A stretch of 64,000 nt of DNA from Mycolicibacterium arabiense (GCF_010731815.2 NZ_AP022593.1:1674001-1738000), one strand, 5' to 3'; positions 1-8,372 are shown, counted from the stretch's first letter. Notes: generated by a model not told the origin, from the letters alone. Numbers and translations: made by a program.

Positions 1-300
1 GTACGGCCGCGACAGCCAGTCGATGGCGTTCTTCAACACGCCGGGGATGCTGCCGTTGTACTCGGGCGTGACGATCAGCGCGGCGTCGGCCTCGGCGGCC
101 GCCGCACGCAGTGCTCGCACCGGTTCCGGGGCGTCGTCGTTGTCGATGTCCTCGTTGTAGAAGGGCACCTCACCCAGCCGGTCGAACAGCTCGACCGTCG
201 TCCCCGCAGGCGCGACGTCGGTGGCGAGTTCGGCGAGTTGCCGATTCACCGACTCCTTGCGGAGGCTGCCCAGCAGAACCAAAACCTTGGCGTTCGACAT
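1..300 (-). CDS. NAD(P)H-dependent FMN reductase, N-terminal part
   Basis: The first 100 residues of a flavodoxin-fold NAD(P)H:FMN reductase; the gene runs off the left edge. It starts at ATG 300 with a beta-strand (KVLVLLGSLR) followed by the flavin-phosphate loop GSLRKESVN, and further on shows PEYNGSIPG, the usual isoalloxazine-contacting motif of the family. Such enzymes reduce free flavin or quinones in the cytoplasm. It is divergent from the TetR gene at 388 and shares with it a palindromic promoter region, so that regulator probably controls it. In M. tuberculosis a protein of this family (Rv3054c) sits at the same place beside the TetR gene Rv3055. Family assignment is firm; the physiological substrate is unknown. 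Confidence 0.85.
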   Translation of the reverse strand, partial: MSNAKVLVLLGSLRKESVNRQLAELATDVAPAGTTVELFDRLGEVPFYNEDIDNDDAPEPVRALRAAAAEADAALIVTPEYNGSIPGVLKNAIDWLSRPY

Positions 301-340
301 CTTCCATTCCCTTTCGTAGCCCCTCGATGCTTGCACAGGA

Positions 341-362
341 TAACCGGACCATGGTCCGATTA
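341..362. promoter_or_regulatory. Palindromic operator candidate, FMN reductase/TetR promoter
   Basis: A perfect 14-bp palindrome CGGACCATGGTCCG (345-358) is extended by TAA (341-343) and TTA (360-362) with one mismatched pair between. It lies in the 87-bp divergent promoter between the FMN reductase and the TetR gene. Length and symmetry fit a TetR dimer site; binding is inferred. Confidence 0.6.
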
Positions 363-387
363 ATTCCGGCTGAGCTAAAGTGCGTTG

Positions 388-1005
388 GTGGCAGCCATCA
401 ACGAGTCAGCTGGGCTGGCCGGGCTGCCGGTCACCGATTCTGCGCCGCACGAGCGTGGCGATGCGGCCCGCAACAGAGCGCTGCTCCTCGACGCGGCGCG
501 CGCGCTCATCGCCGAGCACGGCGCCGACGCGGTCACCATGGACGACGTCGCCTCGGCTGCCGGGGTCGGCAAGGGCACGCTGTTCCGTCGGTTCGGCAGC
601 CGCGCGGGCCTGATGATCGTCTTGCTCGACGAGGACGAGAAGGTACAGCAGCAGGCCTTCATGTTCGGGCCGCCGCCGCTCGGACCCGGGGCCTCGCCGG
701 TGGAGCGGCTGCTGGCCTACGGCCGTGAACGCCTCCGCTTCGTCTGGGACCACCGCGCACTGCTCTCGGACGCCGGCCGCGATCCGCAGACCCGGTTCAA
801 CGCGCCCGCGATGCTGCACCGCTCCCACGTCCGGATGCTGCTCGCCACCGCGGGCACCAGCGGTGACCTCGACGGCCAGGCCGACGCGCTGCTGTCCCTG
901 CTCGACTCCGACTACGTCACCCACCAGGTCGAGGACCTCGGCCGCAGCCTCGAGACGCAGGGCCAGGCCTGGGAGGACGTGGTTCGAAAGCTGTGCGGGA
1001 CTTGA
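388..1005 (+). CDS. TetR-family transcriptional regulator
   Basis: A 205-residue TetR repressor. The N-terminal helix-turn-helix covers about residues 25-70 (ALIAEHGADAVTMDDVA, then GVGKGTLFRRFGSR); the C-terminal ligand domain is not assignable to a known effector. GTG 388 is preferred over TTG 385 because a -10-like TAAAGT at 376-381 would start transcription at about 388, giving a leaderless mRNA; no Shine-Dalgarno is visible. The dinB2 start lies only 4 bases after its stop, so the two are probably co-transcribed. It is the positional counterpart of Rv3055. It probably represses itself and the divergent flavin reductase through the palindrome at 341-362. Confidence 0.85.
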   Translation: MAAINESAGLAGLPVTDSAPHERGDAARNRALLLDAARALIAEHGADAVTMDDVASAAGVGKGTLFRRFGSRAGLMIVLLDEDEKVQQQAFMFGPPPLGPGASPVERLLAYGRERLRFVWDHRALLSDAGRDPQTRFNAPAMLHRSHVRMLLATAGTSGDLDGQADALLSLLDSDYVTHQVEDLGRSLETQGQAWEDVVRKLCGT

Positions 1006-1009
1006 GCTC

Positions 1010-2089
1010 GTGAGTTGGGTCCTGCACGTCGACCTCGACCAGTTCCTCGCGTCGGTCGAACTGCGGCGCCGTCCCGACCTCGTCGGGTCGCCGGTGATCG
1101 TCGGCGGCAACGGCGATCCGGCCGAACCACGCAAGGTCGTCACCTGCGCGTCGTACGAGGCACGTGAATTCGGCGTCCACGCGGGCATGCCGCTGCGCGC
1201 GGCGGCACGCAAGTGCCCCGATGCGGTGTTCCTGCCGTCGGACTCCGCCGCCTATGACGAGGCGTCGGAACAGGTGATGGGCCTGCTGCGCGATCTCGGC
1301 CACCCCGTCGAGGTGTGGGGATGGGACGAGGCGTACGTCGGCCTCGACGACCCGGACGGCACGGTCGACCCCGTCGAGTTCGCCGAGCGCATCCGCACCG
1401 TCGTCGCCGCCGAAACGGGCCTGTCGTGCTCGGTCGGCATCAGTGACAACAAGCAACGGGCCAAGGTGGCGACGGGGTTCGGCAAACCGGGCGGGGTCTA
1501 CGCGCTGACCGACGAGAACTGGATGGCCGTCATGGGCGACCGGGGGGTCGACTCGCTGTGGGGCGTCGGCCCGAAGACCACGAAGCGTCTCGCGGGCATG
1601 GGCATCACCACCGTGGCCGACCTCGCGAACACCGACCCCGCGGTGCTCACCGACGCCTTCGGCCCGTCGACGGGACTGGGGATCCTGCTGCTCGCCAAGG
1701 GCGGCGGCGACGAGACCGTCCGGTCCGAGCCGTGGGTGCCGCGCTCGCGCAGTCACGTCACCACGTTCCCGACCGATCTGACCGATCGCGACGAGATGGA
1801 CTCGGCCATCAGGGCATTGGCGAGGCAGACCCTCACCGAGGTGGTGGCGCAGGAACGCATCGTCACCAGGGTCGCGGTGACCGTACGCACCAAGACGTTC
1901 TTCACCAGGACGAAGATCCGCAAGCTGCCCGCACCCACCACCGACGAGGCAACGGTCGTCGAGACGGCGCTCGCAGTGTTCGACCAGTTCGAACTCGACA
2001 GACCGGTGCGCCTACTCGGCGTGCGACTCGAGTTGGCCATGACGGGCTCGGATTCCGCCCACCCCGAATCCGTCGGACTCCCGGGCTAG
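1010..2089 (+). CDS. dinB2: Y-family DNA polymerase, DinB2/DinP type
   Basis: A 359-residue translesion polymerase without exonuclease. The start is GTG 1010; the first strand reads VSWVLHVDLDQFLASVEL. Metal-binding acidic residues are Asp8 and the pair Asp106-Glu107 in GWDEAYV. Palm and fingers occupy about 1-170, the thumb with a helix-hairpin-helix (GVGPKTTKRLAGMGI) about 170-235, and the little finger domain about 240-345. The residue aligned with the steric-gate Phe13 of E. coli DinB is Leu13, as in the ribonucleotide-tolerant DinB2 of M. smegmatis. The C-terminus ends without an obvious beta-clamp motif. It matches dinP (Rv3056) in sequence type and neighbourhood. No SOS box is visible upstream. 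Confidence 0.92.
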   Translation: MSWVLHVDLDQFLASVELRRRPDLVGSPVIVGGNGDPAEPRKVVTCASYEAREFGVHAGMPLRAAARKCPDAVFLPSDSAAYDEASEQVMGLLRDLGHPVEVWGWDEAYVGLDDPDGTVDPVEFAERIRTVVAAETGLSCSVGISDNKQRAKVATGFGKPGGVYALTDENWMAVMGDRGVDSLWGVGPKTTKRLAGMGITTVADLANTDPAVLTDAFGPSTGLGILLLAKGGGDETVRSEPWVPRSRSHVTTFPTDLTDRDEMDSAIRALARQTLTEVVAQERIVTRVAVTVRTKTFFTRTKIRKLPAPTTDEATVVETALAVFDQFELDRPVRLLGVRLELAMTGSDSAHPESVGLPG

Positions 2090-2099
2090 CGTCGCCACC

Positions 2100-3263
2100 G
2101 TGCTGCACACCGTCGCCGTCCGGGGCTACCGATCGCTGCGCGAAGTGATCATGCCGCTGCGCCGCCTCACCGTCGTCACGGGCGCCAACGGCACCGGCAA
2201 GTCGTCGGTCTACCGCGCGCTCGGTCTGCTCGCGGCCTGCGCGCGCAACGAGGTCATCGGCTCGCTGGCCCGCGAAGGCGGCCTCGAGTCCGTGCTGTGG
2301 GCCGGGCCAGAAGGGCTCGGCGGAGCGCGTCGTACCGGCACCGTCGAGGGCATCACCCGCAACCGGCCCGTCTCACTCGAACTCGGGTTCAGCTCAGACG
2401 ACTTCGGCTACCTGATCGATCTCGGACTGCCCCAGTACGCCGGTCCGAAGTCGATGTTCGCGCGCGACCCGGAGATCAAGCGCGAGGCGGTCTTCGCGGG
2501 CCCGCGACTGCGCAGGAGTGCGACGCTGGTGTCGCGCGGCCGCGACTACGCCGAGGTGGCATCGGAGTCCGGGAGCGGGTTCGACCCACTCACCAAGTCA
2601 CTGCCCGCCTACCGCAGCGTGCTGGCCGAGTACGCGAGCGCCGGTGCGCTGCCGGAACTGGCCGCGGTGCGGGACCGGTTGCGCACGTGGCGGTTCTACG
2701 ACGGCTTCCGGGTCGACGCCGGGGCACCCGCACGCCAGCCGCGCGTCGGCACCCGCACGCCCGTGCTCGCCGACGACGGCGCCGACCTGGCCGCCGCGGT
2801 GCAGACCATCGTCGAGGCGGGTTTCGACGATCTGCATCGCGCGGTCGCCGAGGCCTTCGACGGGGCCACGGTGTCGGTGGCCGCCAACGACGGCCTGTTC
2901 GAACTCCAACTGCAGCAGAAGGGGATGCTGCGCCCGTTGCGCACCGCCGAATTGTCCGATGGCACCTTGCGCTTCCTACTGTGGGGAGCTGCGCTGCTCA
3001 GCCCGTCGCCGCCGTCGCTGATGGTCCTCAACGAACCGGAGACGTCGCTGCACCCCGACCTCATCGCACCGCTGGCGGCGATGATTCGGTCGGCCGCGGC
3101 GGTGACGCAGGTCGTCGTGGTCACGCACTCCCCCGCCATGCGCGAACTGCTGGCGGACGAGGGGGACGCCGCGGAGATCGAACTCCACAAGGACTGGGGC
3201 GAGACCCGCATCACCGGTCAGACGAATCTGACTGCGCCACCGTGGGATTGGGGTAAGCGCTGA
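2100..3263 (+). CDS. AAA ATPase of the RecF/SMC-like (AAA_21) type
   Basis: A 387-residue predicted ATPase starting at GTG 2100, ten bases after dinB2. Walker A is GANGTGKSS (residues 28-36), an ABC-type signature LSDGT lies near 286, and Walker B LMVLNEPETSLHPDL near 306, followed by a switch histidine in VVTHSPAM. This is the head architecture of RecF/SMC/OLD-like ATPases, but there is no long coiled coil and no TOPRIM nuclease domain, so it is an ATPase alone. Its position suggests co-expression with the translesion polymerase. From memory, it is absent between Rv3056 and Rv3057c in M. tuberculosis. A role in DNA repair or in defence is possible but not shown. Confidence 0.8.
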   Translation: MLHTVAVRGYRSLREVIMPLRRLTVVTGANGTGKSSVYRALGLLAACARNEVIGSLAREGGLESVLWAGPEGLGGARRTGTVEGITRNRPVSLELGFSSDDFGYLIDLGLPQYAGPKSMFARDPEIKREAVFAGPRLRRSATLVSRGRDYAEVASESGSGFDPLTKSLPAYRSVLAEYASAGALPELAAVRDRLRTWRFYDGFRVDAGAPARQPRVGTRTPVLADDGADLAAAVQTIVEAGFDDLHRAVAEAFDGATVSVAANDGLFELQLQQKGMLRPLRTAELSDGTLRFLLWGAALLSPSPPSLMVLNEPETSLHPDLIAPLAAMIRSAAAVTQVVVVTHSPAMRELLADEGDAAEIELHKDWGETRITGQTNLTAPPWDWGKR

Positions 3264-3266
3264 GGG

Positions 3267-4127
3267 TCAGCCTGCCTTCGACGGCCGCAGCGCCTTGGTG
3301 AAGATCACGTTCACCTGGCGCATGGCGACGCTGTACGGCCACCACGCGAACCGCTTGAAGGCGTACAGCGCCCGGATGTCGGGCGAGGTGTAGATCAGGT
3401 AGCGGTTGCGTCCCACGCCGACCAGGATGCGGTCGGCGACGTGCTCGGCCGACACGGCGTGGCCACCGAACCGGTCGACCCACTTGCGCACCTGCGGGTG
3501 CTCGCGGTCCACGCCTGCGATCTCGACCGTCTGCACCAGCGGCGTCTTGACGGCGCCGGGAACCACCAGCGACACCCCGATGCCGTGGCGCGCCAAGTCG
3601 AATCGCAGCACCTCGCTGACGCCGCGCAGCCCGTACTTGCTCGCGCTGTACGCCGCGTGCCACGGCAGCGCGACGAGGCCGGCAGCCGACGACACGTTGA
3701 CCAGGTGACCGCCGCGACCAGCGGCGACCATGGGTGGGACGAACGACTCGATGACGTGGATCGGTCCCATCAGGTTGATCGACACCATCGATTCCCAGTG
3801 CCGGTGCTCCAGCGTGCTGACGGTGCCCCATGCCGACACGCCCGCGATGTTCATCACGACGTCCATGGCCGGGTGCGACGCGTGGATGTCGGCGGCGAAC
3901 GCGGCCACCTGTTCGTAGTCCGAGACGTCGAGCGCACGGTGCGCGCTGACCTGGGCACCGAGTGCGCGGGCGTCGGCCACCGTCTCGGCGAGCCCCTCGG
4001 CGTTGCGGTCGGTGAGGAACAGTTCGGCACCCTCGCCGGCCAGCTTCAGAGCCGTCGCCCGGCCGATGCCGCTGGCCGCCCCGGTGAGGAAGCACCGTTT
4101 CCCTGCGTAACCGCTGCGCTGCGCCAT
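3267..4127 (-). CDS. Short-chain dehydrogenase/reductase (Rv3057c-like)
   Basis: A 286-residue classical SDR starting at ATG 4127. It has the Rossmann motif TGAASGIG (residues 15-22), NIAG near 92, and the catalytic Ser-Tyr-Lys set (VNVSSAAG, then YSASKYGL). The roughly 30-residue C-terminal extension with an aromatic basic segment (FKRFAWWPYSVAMRQ) resembles peripheral membrane SDRs. It is convergent with the AAA ATPase gene and lies 23 bases downstream of the TetR gene with the same orientation, so the two probably form one transcript. It may work with the P450 across the promoter, oxidising or reducing the same lipid alcohol; this is inferred from the conserved neighbourhood. Confidence 0.87.
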   Translation of the reverse strand: MAQRSGYAGKRCFLTGAASGIGRATALKLAGEGAELFLTDRNAEGLAETVADARALGAQVSAHRALDVSDYEQVAAFAADIHASHPAMDVVMNIAGVSAWGTVSTLEHRHWESMVSINLMGPIHVIESFVPPMVAAGRGGHLVNVSSAAGLVALPWHAAYSASKYGLRGVSEVLRFDLARHGIGVSLVVPGAVKTPLVQTVEIAGVDREHPQVRKWVDRFGGHAVSAEHVADRILVGVGRNRYLIYTSPDIRALYAFKRFAWWPYSVAMRQVNVIFTKALRPSKAG

Positions 4128-4150
4128 GCAGCCGACCCTACCGGCGGGGG

Positions 4151-4822
4151 TCAGCGCAGTTCGGTGGCGTCGCCGCCCCACAGCGCGTTGAGCCACAACC
4201 GTTCGACGACGTCGAGTGCGCGGGCGGGATCGGTGCCGCGGCCCACGAAGCCGCTGTCCCGGGACAGGGTCATCGCCGTCGTCGCCGTCAGCATGCGGAC
4301 CAGGGCGGGCAGGTCGTCGGTGATGGGTCGGGCGCCGGAGTCCTGCCGGACGAGGCCGACGATCTTCTCGATCACCGTGTCCTCGAAGTCGTTCATGATC
4401 TCGCGGATCTGGGCGTCGGTGTTCTGCGCCAACGTGAATGCCTGCATGACGGGGTCCCTGCTGCCGAACACCGCGGCGGCGCTGCCGACCATGCGCTTGG
4501 CGAACTCCGCCGGGGTCTCGTCGGGCTCGCGTGGGGCGTAGTCGTGGGTGAGCTTGTCCAGCTCCTCCATCGCGTCGGCCACGATCACGGCGAGCACGGC
4601 GTACTTCGAGTCGAAGTAGAAGTAGAAGCCCGACCGGGCGACCCCGGCCCGCTCGCTGATCATGCTGACCGAGAGGTCGGCGAACGACTTCACCTCGAGC
4701 AGTTCGCGGACGGCGGTGATGATCGCCTCGCGTTGGCGGTCGCCTCGGCTGCGACGGGGCTCGGCGTCGGCGGAGACCGATGCCGACACCGATGCGGTCG
4801 ACGAGTCGGGGGTCATGGGCAT
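4151..4822 (-). CDS. TetR-family regulator (Rv3058c-like)
   Basis: A 223-residue TetR repressor. Two in-frame ATGs exist at 4822 and 4816; the first is used here. The HTH lies at about residues 25-70, with SVSMISERAGVARSGFYFYF as recognition region. The C-terminal domain is helical and unassigned. It is divergent from the P450 gene (cyp136) with 109 bases between, which contain the inverted repeat at 4855-4870, and is followed by the SDR gene. The arrangement regulator-SDR divergent from cyp136 is the one remembered for M. tuberculosis Rv3058c, Rv3057c and Rv3059, so it very probably controls the P450. Confidence 0.87.
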   Translation of the reverse strand: MPMTPDSSTASVSASVSADAEPRRSRGDRQREAIITAVRELLEVKSFADLSVSMISERAGVARSGFYFYFDSKYAVLAVIVADAMEELDKLTHDYAPREPDETPAEFAKRMVGSAAAVFGSRDPVMQAFTLAQNTDAQIREIMNDFEDTVIEKIVGLVRQDSGARPITDDLPALVRMLTATTAMTLSRDSGFVGRGTDPARALDVVERLWLNALWGGDATELR

Positions 4823-4854
4823 CCACCTTGGCACCGCGCCACGCCTGGGACAAA

Positions 4855-4870
4855 CTTGACAGGCGTCAAG
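4855..4870. promoter_or_regulatory. Inverted repeat in TetR/cyp136 promoter
   Basis: CTTGAC-AGGC-GTCAAG, perfect 6-bp arms with a 4-base spacer, placed between the TetR start (4822) and the P450 start (4932). The CTTGAC arm also resembles a -35 hexamer for the P450, so a bound repressor would block it. Operator role inferred. Confidence 0.5.
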
Positions 4871-4931
4871 ACAGCACATCAGGATGGTGCTCAGAGTGAG
4901 ATCGACCACACGAACTCAGCCAAGGAGAGTC

Positions 4932-6413
4932 ATGGCGACCATCAACACCCCCGAGTACCTGCTCGGTGAGGCGAAACGACGCCTCACCCCGTCGATCAAC
5001 AACTTCCCGGGGATGGGCGCGGTCGAGAAGCGGCTGCGCCAGCGCGAGTGGCCGCAGTTCGTGCTGGCCGAGCCGCCCGCGGGCAGCGACCTCAAGCCCG
5101 TGATGGGTGACGCCGGCCTGCCGGTGCTCGGCCACATGATCGAGACGTTCCGCGGCGGCCCGGACTTCGTGCTCGACGTCTACCGCAAGCACGGCCCGGT
5201 GCACTACATGCACTCCGCCGCCCTGCCGTCGGTGCTCGCGCTGGGCCCGGACGCCACGCAGACGGTGTTCTCCAACCGCAACAAGGACTACTCGCAGAAG
5301 GGCTGGCACCCGGTCATCGGCCCGTTCTTCAACCGCGGCCTGATGATGCTCGACTTCGACGAGCACATGTTCCACCGCCGGATCATGCAGGAGGCGTTCA
5401 TCCGCAGCCGCCTCACCGGCTACGTCGAGCACATCGACCGGGTGGCGTCGGAGGTCGTGGCGAACGACTGGGCTGCCAACGACAGCCGCTTCCTGTTCTA
5501 TCCCGCGGTCAAGGAACTCACCCTCGACATCGCGAGCGTCGTCTTCATGGGCCACGAGCACGGCGGTGACAAGGAACTCGTCACGAAGGTCAACGACGCC
5601 TTCACGATGACCACCCGTGCGGGCGGCGCGATCATCCGCACGCCCGTCCCACCGTTCAAGTGGTGGCGCGGACTCCAGGCCCGCAAGGTGCTCGACGACT
5701 ACTTCGTCGCCCGGGTCAAGGAGAAGCGCAACTCCGAGGGCACCGACATGCTCAGCGTGCTGTGTCATACCGCCGACGAGGACGGCAACACGTTCTCCGA
5801 CGAGGACATCGTCAACCACATGATCTTCCTGATGATGGCGGCGCACGACACCTCGACCTCGACGCTGACGACGATGGCCTACAACCTGGCCGCCAACCAG
5901 GAGTGGCAGGACCGGGTGCGCGAGGAGTCCGACCGCCTCGGTGACGGGCCGCTCGACATCGACGCGCTGGAGAAGCTGGAGACGCTCGACCTCGTCATGA
6001 ACGAGTCGTTGCGACTGGTCACACCGCTGCCGTTCAACGTGCGAATGACGGTGCGCGACACCGAGTTGTGCGGTCACCACCTGCCCGCCAACACCACCGT
6101 GGTGACGTGGCCGTCGATGAACCACCACCTGCCCGAGCTGTGGACGGATCCGGAGAAGTTCGACCCGTCGCGCTTCGCCGAGCCGCGCAACGAGCACAAG
6201 AAGCACCGCTACGCCTTCGCCCCGTTCGGTGGCGGCGCGCACAAGTGCATCGGCATGGTGTTCGGTCAGCTCGAGATCAAGACCGTCATGCACCGGCTGC
6301 TGCGCAAGTACCGCCTCGAGCTGGCCCGCCCCGGCTACAAGGCGCACTGGGACTACGGCGGCATGCCGATCCCGATGGACGGCATGCCGATCGTGCTCCG
6401 GCCGCTGCGCTGA
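4932..6413 (+). CDS. cyp136: Cytochrome P450, CYP136 family
   Basis: A 493-residue P450, longer than the usual bacterial 400-420 because of an N-terminal extension, as in M. tuberculosis CYP136 (about 492 residues). The N-terminus (ATINTPEYLLGEAKRR) and the C-terminus (MPIPMDGMPIVLR) match what I recall of CYP136. The oxygen-activating I-helix reads MMAAHDTSTS; the ExxR pair is in MNESLRL; the heme loop is FAPFGGGAHKCIG with the ligand Cys439. ATG 4932 has a purine-rich AAGGAGAG just upstream. The enzyme would hydroxylate a hydrophobic substrate using ferredoxin, which is not encoded nearby; sequence kinship to CYP51-like sterol enzymes suggests a steroid or lipid, but the substrate is unknown. 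Confidence 0.93.
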   Translation: MATINTPEYLLGEAKRRLTPSINNFPGMGAVEKRLRQREWPQFVLAEPPAGSDLKPVMGDAGLPVLGHMIETFRGGPDFVLDVYRKHGPVHYMHSAALPSVLALGPDATQTVFSNRNKDYSQKGWHPVIGPFFNRGLMMLDFDEHMFHRRIMQEAFIRSRLTGYVEHIDRVASEVVANDWAANDSRFLFYPAVKELTLDIASVVFMGHEHGGDKELVTKVNDAFTMTTRAGGAIIRTPVPPFKWWRGLQARKVLDDYFVARVKEKRNSEGTDMLSVLCHTADEDGNTFSDEDIVNHMIFLMMAAHDTSTSTLTTMAYNLAANQEWQDRVREESDRLGDGPLDIDALEKLETLDLVMNESLRLVTPLPFNVRMTVRDTELCGHHLPANTTVVTWPSMNHHLPELWTDPEKFDPSRFAEPRNEHKKHRYAFAPFGGGAHKCIGMVFGQLEIKTVMHRLLRKYRLELARPGYKAHWDYGGMPIPMDGMPIVLRPLR

Positions 6414-6497
6414 CTCGGCGATCGCGGGCGGGTCAGTTCGGATCGGCGTGCGCACAACCCTTGATCGCGCGGCAAATCTCGGGCTAAGTGCCTGTAC

Positions 6498-7826
6498 GTG
6501 ACGACCACCGACTCCTCGACCGACGCACGGCTACCGGCGGACGACTCCGCGAAGACCGTCCGCACGGCGCTGGCCGCGAGCCTCATCGGCACCACCATCG
6601 AGTGGTACGACTTCTTCCTCTACGCCACCGCCGCGAGCCTGGTCTTCAACAACGCGTTCTTCCCCGACCAGAGTTCGTTGGTCGGCACGCTGCTGTCGTT
6701 CGCGACGTTCGCCGTGGGCTTCGTGGTCCGACCGATCGGCGGCTTCGTCTTCGGCCACGTCGGCGACCGCATCGGGCGCAAGCGCACGCTCGCCCTGACC
6801 ATGCTGCTGATGGGCGGCGCCACCGCGCTGATGGGCGTGCTCCCCACCGCGGCGCAGATCGGGGTGCTGGCGCCGATCCTGCTGCTCCTGCTGCGCATCG
6901 TGCAGGGCTTCGCGCTCGGCGGCGAGTGGGCGGGCGCGGTGCTGCTGGCCGTCGAGCACAGCCCGCCGAAGCGGCGCGGGCTGTTCGGCAGCATCCCTCA
7001 GGTCGGTCTGGCGCTCGGTCTGGCGCTCGGCACCGGCGTGTTCGCGCTGCTGCAGGTCGTGATGTCCGACGAGGCCTTCCAGACCTACGGGTGGCGCATC
7101 GCGTTCCTGCTGAGCATCGCGCTGGTGGTCGTCGGCGTCGTGGTGCGGCTCAAGGCGACCGAGACCCCGGAGTTCGAGCGGGCGCGGGCCAGCGGCGACA
7201 CCTCGACGGTGCCGGTTCGCGACGTGTTCCGACCGCCCGCACTGCGCTCGACGGTGCTCGGCATGTTGTCGCGATGGGGCGAGGGTGCGGCGTTCAACAC
7301 GTGGGGCGTGTTCGCGATCTCGTATGCGACCGGCACGTTGCACTTCGCGAAGGTGCCCACGCTCGTCGTCGTGACCGTCGCCGCGCTGCTGATGGCCGCG
7401 CTGATCCCGGTGTCGGGCCTGCTGGCCGACCGGTACGGCCCGAAACGCGTGTACGCCAGCGGGATCGCCGCCTACGCGCTCGCGGTCTTCCCGGTGTTCG
7501 CGCTGTTCGGCACCGGCAACCTCACCGCGTTCGCGATCGGGATGGTGCTCGTCTTCGGCGTCGTGCACGCCTGGTTCTACGGCGCGCAGGGCACGCTGTA
7601 CGCGTCGCTATTCCCGACACGCATCCGCTACACGGGTCTGTCCACGGTGTACCAGCTGTCCGGGGTCTACTCGTCCGGGCTCACACCGCTGATCCTGACC
7701 GCGCTGATCGCCGCGGCAGGCGGCTCCCCGTGGCTGGCGTGCGGTTACCTGGTGCTCACCGGCCTGATCAGCGTGGCCGCGACGTTGGCCCTGCGGCCGC
7801 TACCGCTTCAGGATGCGGTGGCGTAA
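6498..7826 (+). CDS. MFS transporter, metabolite:H+ symporter (MHS) family
   Basis: A 442-residue permease with about 12 membrane helices, starting at GTG 6498. The opening segment SLIGTTIEWYDFFLYATAA is the hallmark of the MHS family (ShiA, KgtP, ProP), and the loop between helices 2 and 3 carries GHVGDRIGRKRTL. These proteins import organic acids or betaines with protons. It stands alone, 84 bases after cyp136, and converges with the LeuA-domain gene, overlapping it by 19 bases. The substrate cannot be deduced; a carboxylate taken up for catabolism would fit the neighbourhood. Confidence 0.88.
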   Translation: MTTTDSSTDARLPADDSAKTVRTALAASLIGTTIEWYDFFLYATAASLVFNNAFFPDQSSLVGTLLSFATFAVGFVVRPIGGFVFGHVGDRIGRKRTLALTMLLMGGATALMGVLPTAAQIGVLAPILLLLLRIVQGFALGGEWAGAVLLAVEHSPPKRRGLFGSIPQVGLALGLALGTGVFALLQVVMSDEAFQTYGWRIAFLLSIALVVVGVVVRLKATETPEFERARASGDTSTVPVRDVFRPPALRSTVLGMLSRWGEGAAFNTWGVFAISYATGTLHFAKVPTLVVVTVAALLMAALIPVSGLLADRYGPKRVYASGIAAYALAVFPVFALFGTGNLTAFAIGMVLVFGVVHAWFYGAQGTLYASLFPTRIRYTGLSTVYQLSGVYSSGLTPLILTALIAAAGGSPWLACGYLVLTGLISVAATLALRPLPLQDAVA

Positions 7827-8287
7827 AGCCGGTTCGCACAGGCGATCACCGCGCGCAGCGCCGATTGGGTCGAGTCCTCCGACCAGCCCATCGCCCAGTC
7901 CTCGCGGTAGCCGTCGGTGCCGCGGATGAACGTCGCCGTGGCACCGTCGAGCTGCTTCTGGTGGAACCCCAGCATCTCGACGGCGATGCCCCGCTCGTGC
8001 AGCATCGCGGTGAGCGCGCCGATCGGGCCTGCCGCGACCGCGGTGGACGTCCCGATGCTGTCGCCGAGGGCGATCGTGGCCTGGTAGGTCCGCGCCTGCG
8101 GGCCGAGCGTGCCCGTGCGTTCGTCGGTGCACTCCCAGTTGCCGAGACGCAACGGTCCGGACGTGGGTGCGTAGGTGGCGTGGAATGCGTCGACCGACAT
8201 GGACTCTGCCTCCTCGCGAAGGCCCCGCGGCAGCGAGGCCGTGATGGTGGTGGACGGCCCGAGAGGGCTCGCGAAGGTGGAGATCAT
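7808..8287 (-). CDS. Stand-alone alpha-isopropylmalate synthase regulatory (LeuA-dimer-like) domain protein
   Basis: A 159-residue protein starting at ATG 8287. It resembles only the C-terminal allosteric domain of LeuA/homocitrate synthases: a strand with YQATIALGDSIGTSTAVAAG, then GPIGALTAMLHERGI, MLGFHQKQL, an acidic strand (GTDGYREDWAMGWSED) and SALRAVIACANRL, matching the final helix of that domain. No catalytic TIM barrel precedes it and none is encoded nearby. Free-standing copies could sense leucine-like ligands or modulate a distant LeuA; this is inference. It faces the TauE gene across a 183-bp region with a strong hairpin (8340-8372). Confidence 0.7.
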   Translation of the reverse strand: MISTFASPLGPSTTITASLPRGLREEAESMSVDAFHATYAPTSGPLRLGNWECTDERTGTLGPQARTYQATIALGDSIGTSTAVAAGPIGALTAMLHERGIAVEMLGFHQKQLDGATATFIRGTDGYREDWAMGWSEDSTQSALRAVIACANRLYATAS

Positions 8288-8339
8288 GTGTGCCGGAACT
8301 TTCCAGTAGAGGAAGTGACCGACGGTGTAACACGACCCA

Positions 8340-8372
8340 CAGCGAGGGGTCGGTCTGGATCAGACCCCGCTG
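8340..8372. promoter_or_regulatory. Strong inverted repeat in divergent promoter
   Basis: Between the LeuA-domain gene and the TauE gene. The core GGTCTG-GAT-CAGACC (8352-8366) is a perfect 6+6 palindrome. An overlapping alternative stem pairs GGGGTC (8346-8351) with GACCCC (8363-8368) and extends by CAGC (8340-8343) and GCTG (8369-8372). It could be an operator or a leader hairpin; no poly-T follows, so a simple terminator is unlikely. Confidence 0.45.
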
